Assembly: GCF_000223905.1 (NCBI RefSeq)
Contig: NC_015948.1
Coordinates: 62,001-126,000 of the forward strand
Reading direction: 5' to 3'
Source of the DNA: Haloarcula hispanica ATCC 33960
GTDB taxonomy: Archaea; Halobacteriota; Halobacteria; Halobacteriales; Haloarculaceae
DNA length: 64,000 bases
Positions 16,554-25,406 of this stretch are shown here, in pieces. Under the pieces are notes generated by a model. The model made no database searches. It saw only the letters and a program-made list of their open reading frames with translations, and was not told the origin of the DNA. A program made the translations under genes and the position numbers. Each line of letters begins with the position of its first letter. Position 1 is the first letter of the stretch.

Positions 16554-18308
16554 GTGCTTTCAGAGGGGACGACGGCACCACTGTTCGAACTACCGGCGCT
16601 CGTCGATGACGACTGCCAGCGAGTCGGACTAGCCGACTATCTCGGCGAGGATGTGGTCATCCTCGCGTTCTATCCGGCGGATTTCAATCCAGCCTGTGAC
16701 GAGACGTCCTGTGATCTGGACGAACTCGACCTCTTTACGATGCAGAAGGACGTAACTATCCTCGGTATCGGCCCGGATTCGGTGTACAGCCACCGGGCCT
16801 TTGCCGACCGCTACGACCTGAACATCCCGCTGCTGTCCGACACCGACCACGATGTCGCCCGCGAGTACGGGCTCGACTTCGTGGACGACATCGGCCAGCA
16901 GCTCATCGAGCGCGCTGTCGTCGTCATCGACCACGACGGCGACGTGCAGTACGCCTGGAGTACCGACGACCTTCAGGAACTCCCCCGTGTCGGGGAGATC
17001 AAGGACGCTATCGCCGACACCGGCGGCGACGACACCGCGTTCGCCCGCTACCGCGTCGGCCACGCCCACTACACGGAGGGCCGGCGCGCGTTCACCTCGG
17101 CGATGGAGGCCTTCCGCGAGTCGGAGTGGATGGTCGCACAGGGCGACTTCCAGCAGGCACGCGACGAGTTCGCAGACGCCGAAGACCACTTCGACACCGC
17201 GGTCCGGTTCGTCGACGACGAATCCCTGAAACCGATCTACGAGGACGCAAAGACAAAGGCGAACTCGCTGTGGCAGGCCAGCGACTGGCTCACCCAGGCC
17301 GCCCGCGCCTACTCTAGCGGGAACGGAGCCGAGGGCCAGCAACTCCGGGACGACGCGGAGCGCCCGCTCGAAACCGCCCGTGGCTACGAGGAACCGCCCG
17401 ACCCCGACGATCCGTGGCCACCAGCTCTGGAGACGCTGGAAAAGGAGGAGGACGACGACCGGCCGGCGTTCCTCACACAGGACGAGACCGCTGTGGACAC
17501 CTCGCTCGACGTGGATATCGACGCGGAAGTCGAACGGACAGACAGCGAACTGTCGGAGACAGCATCGTCGGCTACCGAGTCGCTGGAGTCGACGCCGTCA
17601 TCTGAAGCCGCCGATGCGGCCGACGAAATGCGAGACGCAGCCGACGGACCGGCGGCAGAACCAGCTGAGGAGACGACACCAGCGGGGACAGCTGACCAGT
17701 CGACGAATCCGCCGCCTTCGACCGACGAACCGACTGCACCCGTAGACCAACCGTCAGCGTCGGAATCTGCGGCAACGTCGGCCGACGACGCGCCGCCGGA
17801 GTCAGTGTCGGTACCCGACGGAGAGGGTGATATATCGGACGTCGATGACGCTGATATCGAGGAGATACAGGCCGAACTGGCCGCCAGCGAAGCCGAGACC
17901 GAGCCGACGGACCCGCTGGAAGAGACTCCAACCGCAATGGTCGAAGAGCCGCCCGACACGGTCGGCAGCGCGGCCGACGAATCCTCGGCACCGGACGACG
18001 ACGCCTCGACACAGGACCCACCGGACGACGACGCCTCGACACAGGACCCACCGGACGACGACGCCTCGACACAGGACCCACCGGACGGCGAGCAGTCGAC
18101 TGCCGGCCCGTCGCCGGACGTCGCTGCCTCCGAGACAGAGACCGACGACGCAGTCGAACTGGACCTGGCCGACCCGATGGCCGACGACGACACGGGAGCA
18201 GCGGTCGACCCCGAGCCGGACGACGGTTCGGGACCGGAAACAGACGGCGAGCCATCTGACACGGAGAGCGATAGAGACACCCCTGAGGAACCCGAATCAG
18301 GCCCGTGA
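16554..18308 (+). CDS. peroxiredoxin-like protein with long acidic disordered tail
   Basis: 584 residues from GTG at 16554 (a TATA-like TTATAG lies about 26 bases upstream). Residues 1-150 form a thioredoxin-fold peroxiredoxin: FYPADFNPACDE at 39-50 with candidate peroxidatic C48 and a second Cys at 53, a LGIGPDSVYSHRAFADRY segment, and AREYGLDF. The usual PXXX(T/S)XXC motif has Asn (N45) where Thr/Ser is expected. Residues about 160-280 look helical and repeat-like (ARYRVGHAHYTEGRR...FQQARDEFADAEDHF), perhaps TPR-like. Residues about 300-584 are acidic low-complexity, including three identical DDDASTQDPP units. It overlaps the NTF2-like gene by four bases. Confidence 0.75.
   Translation: MLSEGTTAPLFELPALVDDDCQRVGLADYLGEDVVILAFYPADFNPACDETSCDLDELDLFTMQKDVTILGIGPDSVYSHRAFADRYDLNIPLLSDTDHDVAREYGLDFVDDIGQQLIERAVVVIDHDGDVQYAWSTDDLQELPRVGEIKDAIADTGGDDTAFARYRVGHAHYTEGRRAFTSAMEAFRESEWMVAQGDFQQARDEFADAEDHFDTAVRFVDDESLKPIYEDAKTKANSLWQASDWLTQAARAYSSGNGAEGQQLRDDAERPLETARGYEEPPDPDDPWPPALETLEKEEDDDRPAFLTQDETAVDTSLDVDIDAEVERTDSELSETASSATESLESTPSSEAADAADEMRDAADGPAAEPAEETTPAGTADQSTNPPPSTDEPTAPVDQPSASESAATSADDAPPESVSVPDGEGDISDVDDADIEEIQAELAASEAETEPTDPLEETPTAMVEEPPDTVGSAADESSAPDDDASTQDPPDDDASTQDPPDDDASTQDPPDGEQSTAGPSPDVAASETETDDAVELDLADPMADDDTGAAVDPEPDDGSGPETDGEPSDTESDRDTPEEPESGP
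17991..18080 (+). repeat. three exact 30-bp tandem repeats in coding sequence
   Basis: The 30-base unit starting CCGGACGACGACGCCTCGAC at 17991 is repeated exactly at 18021 and 18051, encoding PDDDASTQDP in frame three times. Repeat-number variation between strains would be in frame. Confidence 0.9.
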
Positions 18309-18682
18309 CGCGACCCGATCTCCGTCAGCGTACACGGGCCTACTACGACGCCATCGACGGCGACGACTACGACCAGTTGGCCTCGCTGCTCGCCCCGTCG
18401 TTCGTCCACGACCGCCCCGATCAGACTATCGAAGGCCGGGACCGGTTCGTACAGTTCATGCGTGAAGAGCGGCCCCAGACAGACACCACGCATCCGCTGG
18501 ACGGCCTCTACTGTCGCCCGGACAGCGTAGCGGAGCCGGCCGACGGCGACGACACGGCGACGGCGGAAGTCGTCGCCCGCGGCCGCCTGCTCGATACCGA
18601 CGGCGAGTGCATCGTCGGTTTCGTCGACGTGTTCACGTTCGCCGGGGACGATATCGAGCGCATCGAGACGTACACGCGCTGA
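18305..18682 (+). CDS. NTF2/SnoaL-like protein
   Basis: 125 residues with the NTF2-like pattern: an N-terminal helix RAYYDAIDGDDYDQLASLLAP, a FVHDRPDQTIEGRDRFVQFMREERP turn, then strands ending in GFVDVFTFAGDDIERIETYTR. Such proteins are small-ligand or enzyme folds with many roles. GTG start overlaps the peroxiredoxin stop by four bases, so the two are probably translated together. Confidence 0.82.
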   Translation: MTRPDLRQRTRAYYDAIDGDDYDQLASLLAPSFVHDRPDQTIEGRDRFVQFMREERPQTDTTHPLDGLYCRPDSVAEPADGDDTATAEVVARGRLLDTDGECIVGFVDVFTFAGDDIERIETYTR

Positions 18683-18709
18683 GGCTTGACTGCTTTCGGA
18701 TTTGCTGTG

Positions 18710-19420
18710 TCACTGTCCCGGCAGCGACAGCCGGACGCCGTAAGCCGACCCGTCGGTTTCGGTCCCGACGAACGTGTCCACGGACCACGGTGTCTCCCGA
18801 ACCGCGGCGCGGAACTGCGACGGCGTGACCAGCAGCAGGTCGGTCCACGGGCCGGCCAGCCTGTCGTACTCGACGCGGAAGGTGCGGTAGGCGACACCGG
18901 GCTGGGCGAGGTGGGCTGCGCCAGTCTCCGGGTCTGCCCGGTCGAGCGTGTCCACGTCGGCGACGAGACGGCCACCGGGCCGTGTCACCGCCGCCAGTTC
19001 TGTGAGCGTCCTCCGGAGGTCGGCCAGCGAACTGCCGAGGCCGAGTTGTTTGCCCAGGGCAACGACCGTCTCAAACCCGTCACCGGGTGGCTGTCGAAGG
19101 TCGCCGACCACTGCATCCGTGACGCCGCGCTCGCTGGCGACCGCGACAGCCCCCGGACTCCGGTCGACCGCCAGCACGCTGTGGCCGCGCTCCTGCAGCG
19201 CGAGCGCGTGCCGGCCGACGCCACAGCCGGCGTCGAGGACCCGTCCAGTAACGTCCGAGAGCAGACGCTGTTCGATGGGATGCCACTCGGACGGCGGCTC
19301 GAAGTAGCCCGCAAGATGCGCCTCGGTCAAATCGCCGTCGTCGCGGCGATAGCGGGGCCGCTCGGTGAGGTCGTCGCGGTGGAAGTCCAGTACCATCTGC
19401 CCGAAAGCGTCGTCCGGCAT
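18710..19420 (-). CDS. class I SAM-dependent methyltransferase
   Basis: 236 residues. Motif I is VLDAGCGVGRHALAL, followed by HSVLAVDRSPGAVAVA (acidic loop), GFETVVALGKQLGL and a VTRPGGRLVADVD strand. Substrate is not evident. ATG at 19418-19420 is chosen; the frame continues upstream to 19504 without family similarity. It lies between the NTF2-like gene (convergent) and serS (upstream, same strand). Confidence 0.83.
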   Translation of the reverse strand: MPDDAFGQMVLDFHRDDLTERPRYRRDDGDLTEAHLAGYFEPPSEWHPIEQRLLSDVTGRVLDAGCGVGRHALALQERGHSVLAVDRSPGAVAVASERGVTDAVVGDLRQPPGDGFETVVALGKQLGLGSSLADLRRTLTELAAVTRPGGRLVADVDTLDRADPETGAAHLAQPGVAYRTFRVEYDRLAGPWTDLLLVTPSQFRAAVRETPWSVDTFVGTETDGSAYGVRLSLPGQ

Positions 19421-19531
19421 ACTTCGGCGGTGCTGACGAACGAATGTAATAGTGCATTGAAATATGGTGTCGTGTAACGCACCGCATACGGGAAAGCGGG
19501 ACACCGGCCGAGCGCAACGGACCGCGGCGGC

Positions 19532-20914
19532 CTACTCTTTCTCGCCGGCTCCGACGGCGCTCTCGCCGATTTTCTCGGAGCCCTCGATAACTTCCTGGCC
19601 GCCCATGTACGGGCGGAGGGGTTCGGGAACGGTAATGGTGCCGTCGTCGTTCTGGTAGTACTCCATGATGGCGACGAGGACACGCGGGACTGCCAGACCA
19701 GAGCCATTCAGCGTGTGGAGGTAGTCGGCGGATTCGTGCCGTTCGGGACGGTAGCGAAGGCCGGCGCGGCGCGCCTGGAAGTCCTCGAAGTTCGACACCG
19801 AGGAGACTTCGAGCCAGCGGCCGCCGCGGTCGGGGCCGTCCGCCATGTCGTCGCCGGGGGCCCACACCTCGATGTCGTACTTCTTGGCCTGTGTAAAGCC
19901 CATGTCGCCGGTGCACATGTCAAGCACGCGGTAGGGAAGTTCGAGACGGTCCAGTACCTCGGCGGCCTCGTCCAGTAGGCTCTCCAGTCGGTCGTAGCTG
20001 TTCTCCGGCCGGACGAAGTTGACGAGTTCGACCTTGTGGAACTGGTGGACGCGGACGTAGCCCCGCGTTTCCGTCCCGTGCTCGCCGGCCTCACGGCGGA
20101 AGTTCGGCGAGAACGCCTGGTGTTTGACCGGCAGGTCGTCGTCCAGCAGGATCTCGTCGCGGTACATGTTGGTGACCGGCACCTCCGCCGTCGGCAGGAG
20201 CCACAGGTCGTCGCTGTCGTAGTCGTCGTCCTGGCGCGCGCCGACGCGGTAGGCGTCCTCGTCGAACTTCGGAAGCTGGCCGGTCCCTTCCATCGAATCG
20301 GAGTTGACGGGAATCGGCGGAAGCACGTCGACGTACTCCTGTTCGCGGTGGACGTCCAGCATGAACTGGATGAGGGCGTGTTCCAGACGTGCCCCCTCGC
20401 CCTTGACGAACTGGTAGCCGCCGCCGGACACCTTCGCGCCGCGCTCGAAGTCGAGCAGGTCGAGGTCCTCGCCGAGGTCGTAGTGAGGAATTACTTCGTC
20501 GGGCAGGTCCCGGAGGTCGTCGAACCCCTCGCGGTAGCGCTCGACGTTATCGGCCTCGCCCTCCCCGGTCGGGACCGACTCGTGGGGGACGTTCGGCAGT
20601 TCCAGCAGGGCTTTTTCCAACCGGGACTCCAGTTCGTCGGCGCGCTCCTCGACCTCCTGCAGTTCGTCTTTGAGTTCCTGCGAGCGGTCGATGGCCTCCT
20701 GTGCCTCCTCGTCTTTGCCGTCCTGTTTCAGCTGGCCAATCTTGCTCGACACTTCGTTGCGTTCTTGCCGGAGGCCGTCGCCTTCGGCCTTCAGTTCCCG
20801 CCACTCCTCGTCGATTTCGAGGATTTCGTCGAGGTCTACGTCCGTGACGCCCTTCCGCTCGATAGCGTCACGGACCGTCTCGGGGTGCTCCCGGACGAAC
20901 TGTCTCGATAACAT
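19532..20914 (-). CDS. serS: seryl-tRNA synthetase
   Basis: 460-residue class II aminoacyl-tRNA synthetase that charges tRNA-Ser. The N-terminal antiparallel coiled coil is evident (residues about 30-105, heptads rich in E, K and R). Catalytic motifs include GEGARLEHALIQF, TAEVPVTNMYRDEIL (motif 2 region), FSPNFRREAGEHGTETRGYVRVHQFHKVE, and LNGSGLAVPRVLVAIMEYYQ (motif 3). Length matches the bacterial-type SerS used by haloarchaea. It is monocistronic. Confidence 0.96.
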   Translation of the reverse strand: MLSRQFVREHPETVRDAIERKGVTDVDLDEILEIDEEWRELKAEGDGLRQERNEVSSKIGQLKQDGKDEEAQEAIDRSQELKDELQEVEERADELESRLEKALLELPNVPHESVPTGEGEADNVERYREGFDDLRDLPDEVIPHYDLGEDLDLLDFERGAKVSGGGYQFVKGEGARLEHALIQFMLDVHREQEYVDVLPPIPVNSDSMEGTGQLPKFDEDAYRVGARQDDDYDSDDLWLLPTAEVPVTNMYRDEILLDDDLPVKHQAFSPNFRREAGEHGTETRGYVRVHQFHKVELVNFVRPENSYDRLESLLDEAAEVLDRLELPYRVLDMCTGDMGFTQAKKYDIEVWAPGDDMADGPDRGGRWLEVSSVSNFEDFQARRAGLRYRPERHESADYLHTLNGSGLAVPRVLVAIMEYYQNDDGTITVPEPLRPYMGGQEVIEGSEKIGESAVGAGEKE

Positions 20915-20999
20915 GGACGACGGTTCTCGGCGGCAGAAATTAGGCGTGTCGGTCCCGCGGTGGGGCTGCCCCCGACTGTCGACTTGTGCGTCTCCTCCG

Positions 21000-21443
21000 T
21001 TACGTTTCGCCGCCGACCTTGACCGCCAGTACCGGCACCGGCGAGGCCCGAACGACCGACTCGGTGACGCTGCCGATGAGTTCCTTGGACGGCCCGGTCC
21101 GCCCCTCCGTCGCCATCACGACGACGTCGATGTCGTTGCGCTCGACGTAGTCTACGACTTCCTCGTGGGGGACGCCCTGTTCGACCGCTGTGGTCACGGT
21201 GTCGATGCCGGCGTCTTCGGCCTGCGCGCGCAGGTCGTCGACGGCCTGCTGGCCGGCGTCAGCGAGGCGGTCGAAGATGCTGCTGTCCTCGAAATCGGGA
21301 ATCTGTTCGACTACCTGTTCGGTTTCGAGGACGTGCAGCGCGTGCAGACTCGCATCGTGGCGCTGTGCGAGGTCGATAGCGTGTTCGGCCGCAGTTACGG
21401 ACCCCTCGGAGCCGTCGGTCGGAACGAGTACGGCGTCGTACAT
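21000..21443 (-). CDS. universal stress protein (UspA family)
   Basis: 147 residues with the Usp Rossmann-like fold: MYDAVLVPTDGSEGS at the start, an ALHVLE strand, DVVVMATEGRTGPSKELIGSVTESVVRASPVPVLAV, which holds the ATP-binding G-x2-G-x9-G(S/T)-like pattern. The ATG at 21441-21443 is preferred because the extra upstream residues are not family-like. It is divergent from the MBL gene starting at 21551. Confidence 0.92.
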   Translation of the reverse strand: MYDAVLVPTDGSEGSVTAAEHAIDLAQRHDASLHALHVLETEQVVEQIPDFEDSSIFDRLADAGQQAVDDLRAQAEDAGIDTVTTAVEQGVPHEEVVDYVERNDIDVVVMATEGRTGPSKELIGSVTESVVRASPVPVLAVKVGGET

Positions 21444-21550
21444 ACAGTGGTGTTTCTGATTCCGGGTAAATGGCTTTGCCCTTCCTGACCATCGGTTGTC
21501 AGGACGGCCACAGCACAACGGTTTTGCCCCCGCCGGTCACGAGGAAGTGT

Positions 21551-22459
21551 ATGGGAATCGGTGACGTTTACGAGGTGACGGTCGGGGACTGCACAGACGT
21601 CCACTACGTCGACACCGGGATGTACGACGTAGCCGAGTACGGCTCCGTTTACATCATCGACGCCGAGCGGCCGGCGCTGGTCGACACCGGCATCGGCGCG
21701 CGCCACGAGAACATCCTTTCAGCGATGGAGTCAGTCGGTATCGCGCCCGAGGACCTGGAGGTCATCGCGGCGACGCACGTCCATCTGGACCACGCCGGCG
21801 GGGCCGGCTACCTCGTCGAGGACTGTCCGAACGCGACGGTGTACGTCCACGAGTCCGGGAAGCGACACCTCGCCGACCCCCAGCGGCTCTGGGAGGGGAC
21901 CAAACACGCCGTCGGCGACCAGATCGAGTACTACGGCAAGCCGATTCCGGTCCCCGAGGACCGAATCGAGACGCTAACCGACGGCGACGTGATCGACCTG
22001 GGCGATCACTCGCTGGACGTCATGCACGCGCCGGGCCATGCCCCACACCAGGTCGTCTTCTACGACCCCGTCGTCGACGGTGTGTTCACCGCCGACGCCG
22101 CCGGTATCTACACGCCGGCGACCGACGAGATGCACGTCACGACGCCGCCGGTCAACTTCACGCTGGAGGGGGCCCTCGACGACGTGGCGATGTTACAGGA
22201 CCTCGACCCGGACATCCTCATGTTCGGCCACTACGGCCCGGCCGAAACCGGCGACAAACTGGAGACCTACGCCGAGATCCTGCCCGAGTGGGTTGCCGAA
22301 GTCGAGCGCAAGCGCGAGGAACTCGGCGACGACGAGGCGGTCATCGACTACTTCGTCAAACGGGCCGACACCGATACCTGGGGCGAGCGCAAGGGCCGCG
22401 CCGAGATGCGCTTGAACGTCCGGGGCGTGCTCGTGGCCCTCGACAACCGCGAAGAATAG
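21551..22459 (+). CDS. MBL-fold metallo-hydrolase
   Basis: 302 residues. Zinc motif ATHVHLDHAGG at about 74-84, YVHESGKRHLADPQRLWEGTK, HAPGHAPHQVVFYD (metal His) and MFGHYGPAE near residue 235. A C-terminal helical extension (about 240-302) sets it apart from minimal MBL proteins. It resembles haloarchaeal hydrolases of unknown substrate. ATG at 21551 fits the family start GDVYEVTVGDCTDVHYVDTG. Confidence 0.85.
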   Translation: MGIGDVYEVTVGDCTDVHYVDTGMYDVAEYGSVYIIDAERPALVDTGIGARHENILSAMESVGIAPEDLEVIAATHVHLDHAGGAGYLVEDCPNATVYVHESGKRHLADPQRLWEGTKHAVGDQIEYYGKPIPVPEDRIETLTDGDVIDLGDHSLDVMHAPGHAPHQVVFYDPVVDGVFTADAAGIYTPATDEMHVTTPPVNFTLEGALDDVAMLQDLDPDILMFGHYGPAETGDKLETYAEILPEWVAEVERKREELGDDEAVIDYFVKRADTDTWGERKGRAEMRLNVRGVLVALDNREE

Positions 22460-22524
22460 CCAGCGTCACATCGGCCGTGGACTGGGCTCCCGATAGAGCC
22501 TTCGTGTGCCGTTGAGTGAGTGCG

Positions 22525-22563
22525 TTTATACGAGGCCGATACGTTAGGCTGGACAGATGGAGG
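22525..22563 (+). promoter_or_regulatory. TATA and Shine-Dalgarno site for the antiporter gene
   Basis: TTTATA at 22525-22530 and GGAGG at 22559-22563. The GGAGG sits seven bases before GTG at 22570, so this gene appears to have a short leader with a ribosome binding site. That supports the GTG start over the frame start at 22516. Confidence 0.55.
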
Positions 22564-22569
22564 CCAACT

Positions 22570-24474
22570 GTGGCTGGTAGTTCGGGGCTACTGATTCCGC
22601 TTGTCGCCGGCATCATCGGACTTGGCGTCCTTGCACAGGTCCTCGCCGCGCGCCTGCGGGTGCCCAGTATCATCTTCTATTTACTGGTCGGTGTCATCAT
22701 CGGCCAGCCCGGACTGGGCATCATCGGTGACGGCACCTTCGGCGGGGCGCTGTCCGCCATCGTCGGCTTAGCGGTCGCAATCATCGTCTTCGAGGGGGCC
22801 TACCACCTCCGGTTCGACCGTCTGCGTGAAGCCCCGGCTGCGACGTTCAGACTCGTTACCGTCGGTGCGGCTATCGCACTGGTGGGTACCGCTATCGCCG
22901 TCAAGTTCGCGTTCAACTCCGCGGCCGTCTCCTGGAATCTCGCGTTCCTGATCGGTGCGCTGCTGGTCGCAACCGGGCCGACGGTCATCACGCCGATCCT
23001 CAACGTCGTTCCGGTTCGGGACCGCGTCGCGGCCGCGCTGGAGACGGAGGGGATCGTCAACGACGTGACCGCGGCGATCATCGCCGTCGTCATCTTCGAG
23101 ACGGTCAATCCGGCGGCGTCGAGCGAGGGGCTGTTGCGGGCGTTCGCGCTTCGATTGGGGACGGGGCTACTCGTTGGTCTCCTCGTCGCTGGCGTAGTGT
23201 ACTACCTCCTCCAGTACGTCGACCTCTCGCCCGGTGACGCGCCGCGGAACTCCCGACTGCTCGTGCTCGCCGGGGCGCTCATCGCCTACGCGGGTGCGAA
23301 CACGATAGCGACCGAGGCCGGCGTCGCCGCCGCCGCGACGGCGGGGATGGCGCTCGGGAACGTCGACCACCCCTACGAGGAAGACATCGAGGAGTTCAAA
23401 GGCGACATCACGCTGCTGGTGCTGTCGTTCGTGTTCATCGCGCTGGCGGCCCAGTTGGAGCTCGCGTCGCTCATCGACGTCGGACTGTCTGGCATTATCG
23501 TCGTTCTCGCCGTCGCGCTGGTCATCCGGCCGTTGCTGGTGTTCGTCTCGGCCGTCGGTGACCGGTTTACGACCAACGAGAAACTGTTCGTCAGCTTCGT
23601 CGGCCCGCGCGGTATTATTCCGGCATCTGTCGCCACGCTGTTTGCCGTTGAACTGAACGCCGCGGCCGAGGAAGTCACCGGGGCACAGGCCGAACTACTG
23701 GGGACGCAGGCGGATATCTTGCTGGGCACCGTCTTCCTTGTCATCTTTGCGACCGCCCTGTTTGAGGGCGGACTGGCGCGATTCATCGCGGAAAAACTGG
23801 ATGTGATACCAATGCGAGTCATCATCGTCGGCGGCGGACAGGTGGGCCGAGCGCTCGCCGCACGCCTCGAAGACCGGGGCGAGAACGTCGTCATCATCGA
23901 GCAGGAAGAAGAGAGCGTCGAACGAGCCCGCAACGAGGGGTACGCCGTCGAGATCGGCGATGGAACCGACACCGATATGTTGCGGTCGGCCGGTGCGGAC
24001 AACGCCAAGACCGTCGTCGCGGCGACCGGCGACGACGACGCGAACCTGCTGGTGTCACAGCTTGCGAGTTCGAAGTTCGGCGTCGACCGGGTCATCGCCC
24101 GCGCGAACAACCCGGACAACGTCGAGGCCTTCGAGGACCTCGGCGTTCGGACCATCTCCTCGGCGATGGCGACGGCCTGGGCCATCGACAACCAGATCGA
24201 GCGCCCGGCCATCGCCCACTGGATGACCGACATCGGTCGCAGCGGGGATGTCCAGGAAGTCGAAGTCAAGAACCCGGACCTCATCGGCAAGCCGATCAGT
24301 GAGGTCGGGCCGATGCTGCCCGACGCCTGTCTGGTCGCGCTCGTCAGCGGCGAGCTCCACGAGAATGCCGAAGTACCCACGGCCGACTACGTCCTCGAAG
24401 AGGGCGACATGGTGACGCTGCTGGGCCGTCGGGAGTCCGTCCGCGACGGGATGAAAATGGTCAGTGGCGACTAG
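22570..24474 (+). CDS. CPA-type Na+/H+ antiporter fused to TrkA-N/TrkA-C domains
   Basis: 634 residues from GTG. The first about 415 residues are a Na_H_exchanger domain with roughly 12 helices (opening GLLIPLVAGIIGLGVLAQVL; IIVFEGAYHLRFD; ALLVATGPTVITPIL; FVGPRGIIPASVATLFAVEL). Then comes a TrkA-N Rossmann domain (VIIVGGGQVGRALAARL, a GDGTDTDML segment) and a C-terminal TrkA-C domain (DVQEVEVKNPDLIGKPISEV...DMVTLLGRRESV). The soluble domains would gate the transporter by nucleotide or ion binding. Sodium export fits a halophile. The thioesterase gene is convergent and overlaps by four bases. Confidence 0.92.
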   Translation: MAGSSGLLIPLVAGIIGLGVLAQVLAARLRVPSIIFYLLVGVIIGQPGLGIIGDGTFGGALSAIVGLAVAIIVFEGAYHLRFDRLREAPAATFRLVTVGAAIALVGTAIAVKFAFNSAAVSWNLAFLIGALLVATGPTVITPILNVVPVRDRVAAALETEGIVNDVTAAIIAVVIFETVNPAASSEGLLRAFALRLGTGLLVGLLVAGVVYYLLQYVDLSPGDAPRNSRLLVLAGALIAYAGANTIATEAGVAAAATAGMALGNVDHPYEEDIEEFKGDITLLVLSFVFIALAAQLELASLIDVGLSGIIVVLAVALVIRPLLVFVSAVGDRFTTNEKLFVSFVGPRGIIPASVATLFAVELNAAAEEVTGAQAELLGTQADILLGTVFLVIFATALFEGGLARFIAEKLDVIPMRVIIVGGGQVGRALAARLEDRGENVVIIEQEEESVERARNEGYAVEIGDGTDTDMLRSAGADNAKTVVAATGDDDANLLVSQLASSKFGVDRVIARANNPDNVEAFEDLGVRTISSAMATAWAIDNQIERPAIAHWMTDIGRSGDVQEVEVKNPDLIGKPISEVGPMLPDACLVALVSGELHENAEVPTADYVLEEGDMVTLLGRRESVRDGMKMVSGD

Positions 24475-24923
24475 TCGTCGGTAAGCCGTGTAACGTCTGA
24501 CTCGTCGACGCCTTCTGTCCACGGCGACTCGCCGCGGTCGCCGTCCGTCTTGTACGTGCCGCGAGCGCTCGCGATGTGATGGCCATCGGTGTCGTACACT
24601 TCTGCGTCGACGACGGAGACGCTCCCGCCGCTCCGGATAACTTCTGCCTCCGTCCGTAAATCGGCGGTTGCGGGCGCGAGGTAATCGATCCGCATGTCGA
24701 CCGTCGGCGAGACGGTGCCGGATTGCGAGACGACGGCCGCCCCGCCGACGGTATCGACGAGCGAGTACGTGACGCCGCCGTGTGCGATTATCGATTCGGG
24801 GTTCGAGGAGTGACCGTCCTCCAACGGGAGTTCGCCTGCCGCATAGCCGTCCTCGACGGCAGTTATTTCCATCCCTAACTGCTTGACAAACGGGATGTCG
24901 TTGAAGATCGATTGGAGACTCAT
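24471..24923 (-). CDS. hotdog-fold thioesterase (PaaI family)
   Basis: 150 residues with a single hotdog domain. HGGVTYSLVDTVGGAAVVSQSG (about 69-90) is the typical helix/strand region with the H-G-G and Asp, followed by VDMRIDYLAPATADLRTEAEVIRSGGSVSVVDAEVYD. Enzymes of this type hydrolyse acyl-CoA thioesters. ATG at 24921-24923 gives the family length. Tail-to-tail overlap with the antiporter gene. Confidence 0.88.
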   Translation of the reverse strand: MSLQSIFNDIPFVKQLGMEITAVEDGYAAGELPLEDGHSSNPESIIAHGGVTYSLVDTVGGAAVVSQSGTVSPTVDMRIDYLAPATADLRTEAEVIRSGGSVSVVDAEVYDTDGHHIASARGTYKTDGDRGESPWTEGVDESDVTRLTDD

Positions 24924-25013
24924 GGCTACCTCCAGGGAACCGAGTCTGATAAGTCTCCGAGAACGAACAACAACGGGTCAGGTGTGGTCGGTTCTACAGA
25001 ACACGGCTTCCTG

Positions 25014-25160
25014 TCAGTCGCCCGCGACCGCTCCGTCCACGCTCTCTTCGTCCTCCGTGGCTTCTTCGGGGAGTAGATGCTCCGGGCGACGCAGGTAGCT
25101 CGGTTTCTGTGCGAACGCTTCGATTCGCTCCCACTCCTCAGGTGTGATGTGACCGTCCAT
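25014..25160 (-). CDS. 48-residue conserved-looking small protein
   Basis: ATG at 25158-25160 opens a 48-residue acidic frame starting MDGHITPEEWERIEAFAQ and ending EESVDGAVAGD. There is one predicted helix and a short LRRPEHLLPEE stretch; no Cys knuckle. Codon use is typical of neighbouring genes (mostly G/C third bases). An inverted repeat lies 26-50 bases upstream (25186-25210). Confidence 0.65.
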   Translation of the reverse strand: MDGHITPEEWERIEAFAQKPSYLRRPEHLLPEEATEDEESVDGAVAGD

Positions 25161-25185
25161 ACACAGTCCTCATGGTTGACACAAC

Positions 25186-25210
25186 TTTAATCCTCGCAAT
25201 CTAGATTAAA
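25186..25210. promoter_or_regulatory. inverted repeat TTTAATC...GATTAAA
   Basis: TTTAATC at 25186-25192 and GATTAAA at 25204-25210 form a perfect 7-bp inverted repeat with an 11-base spacer. The last ten bases contain the perfect palindrome AATCTAGATT (25198-25207). It lies near the promoter of the 48-residue gene, so it may be an operator or its TATA region. Confidence 0.45.
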
Positions 25211-25375
25211 ATTAATGCTCACTACCCGGAACTGCCACCATCACAGTGCGTATCCGCTACCGAGAATGACGGCGTCAGTGTACTGTGGTGCGCCGCTACC
25301 GGCGTACTGCGCCCGCTCACTCCTCTTCTCAGCCATCCGGTGTCCTAATATGATTTTAGGCAGATATGTGGGTAG

Positions 25376-25382
25376 TACTATA
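25376..25382 (+). promoter_or_regulatory. TATA element for the Nudix gene
   Basis: TACTATA starts 31 bases upstream of ATG at 25407 and decides that start over the longer frame beginning at 25215. Confidence 0.5.
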
Positions 25383-25406
25383 TGTCTGCTGTCGCTACCG
25401 GATAGT

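Noticed and set aside
17991..18080. 30-bp repeat array considered as CRISPR
   Set aside because: The three units are adjacent without spacers and lie in frame inside a protein gene, so this is a coding tandem repeat.
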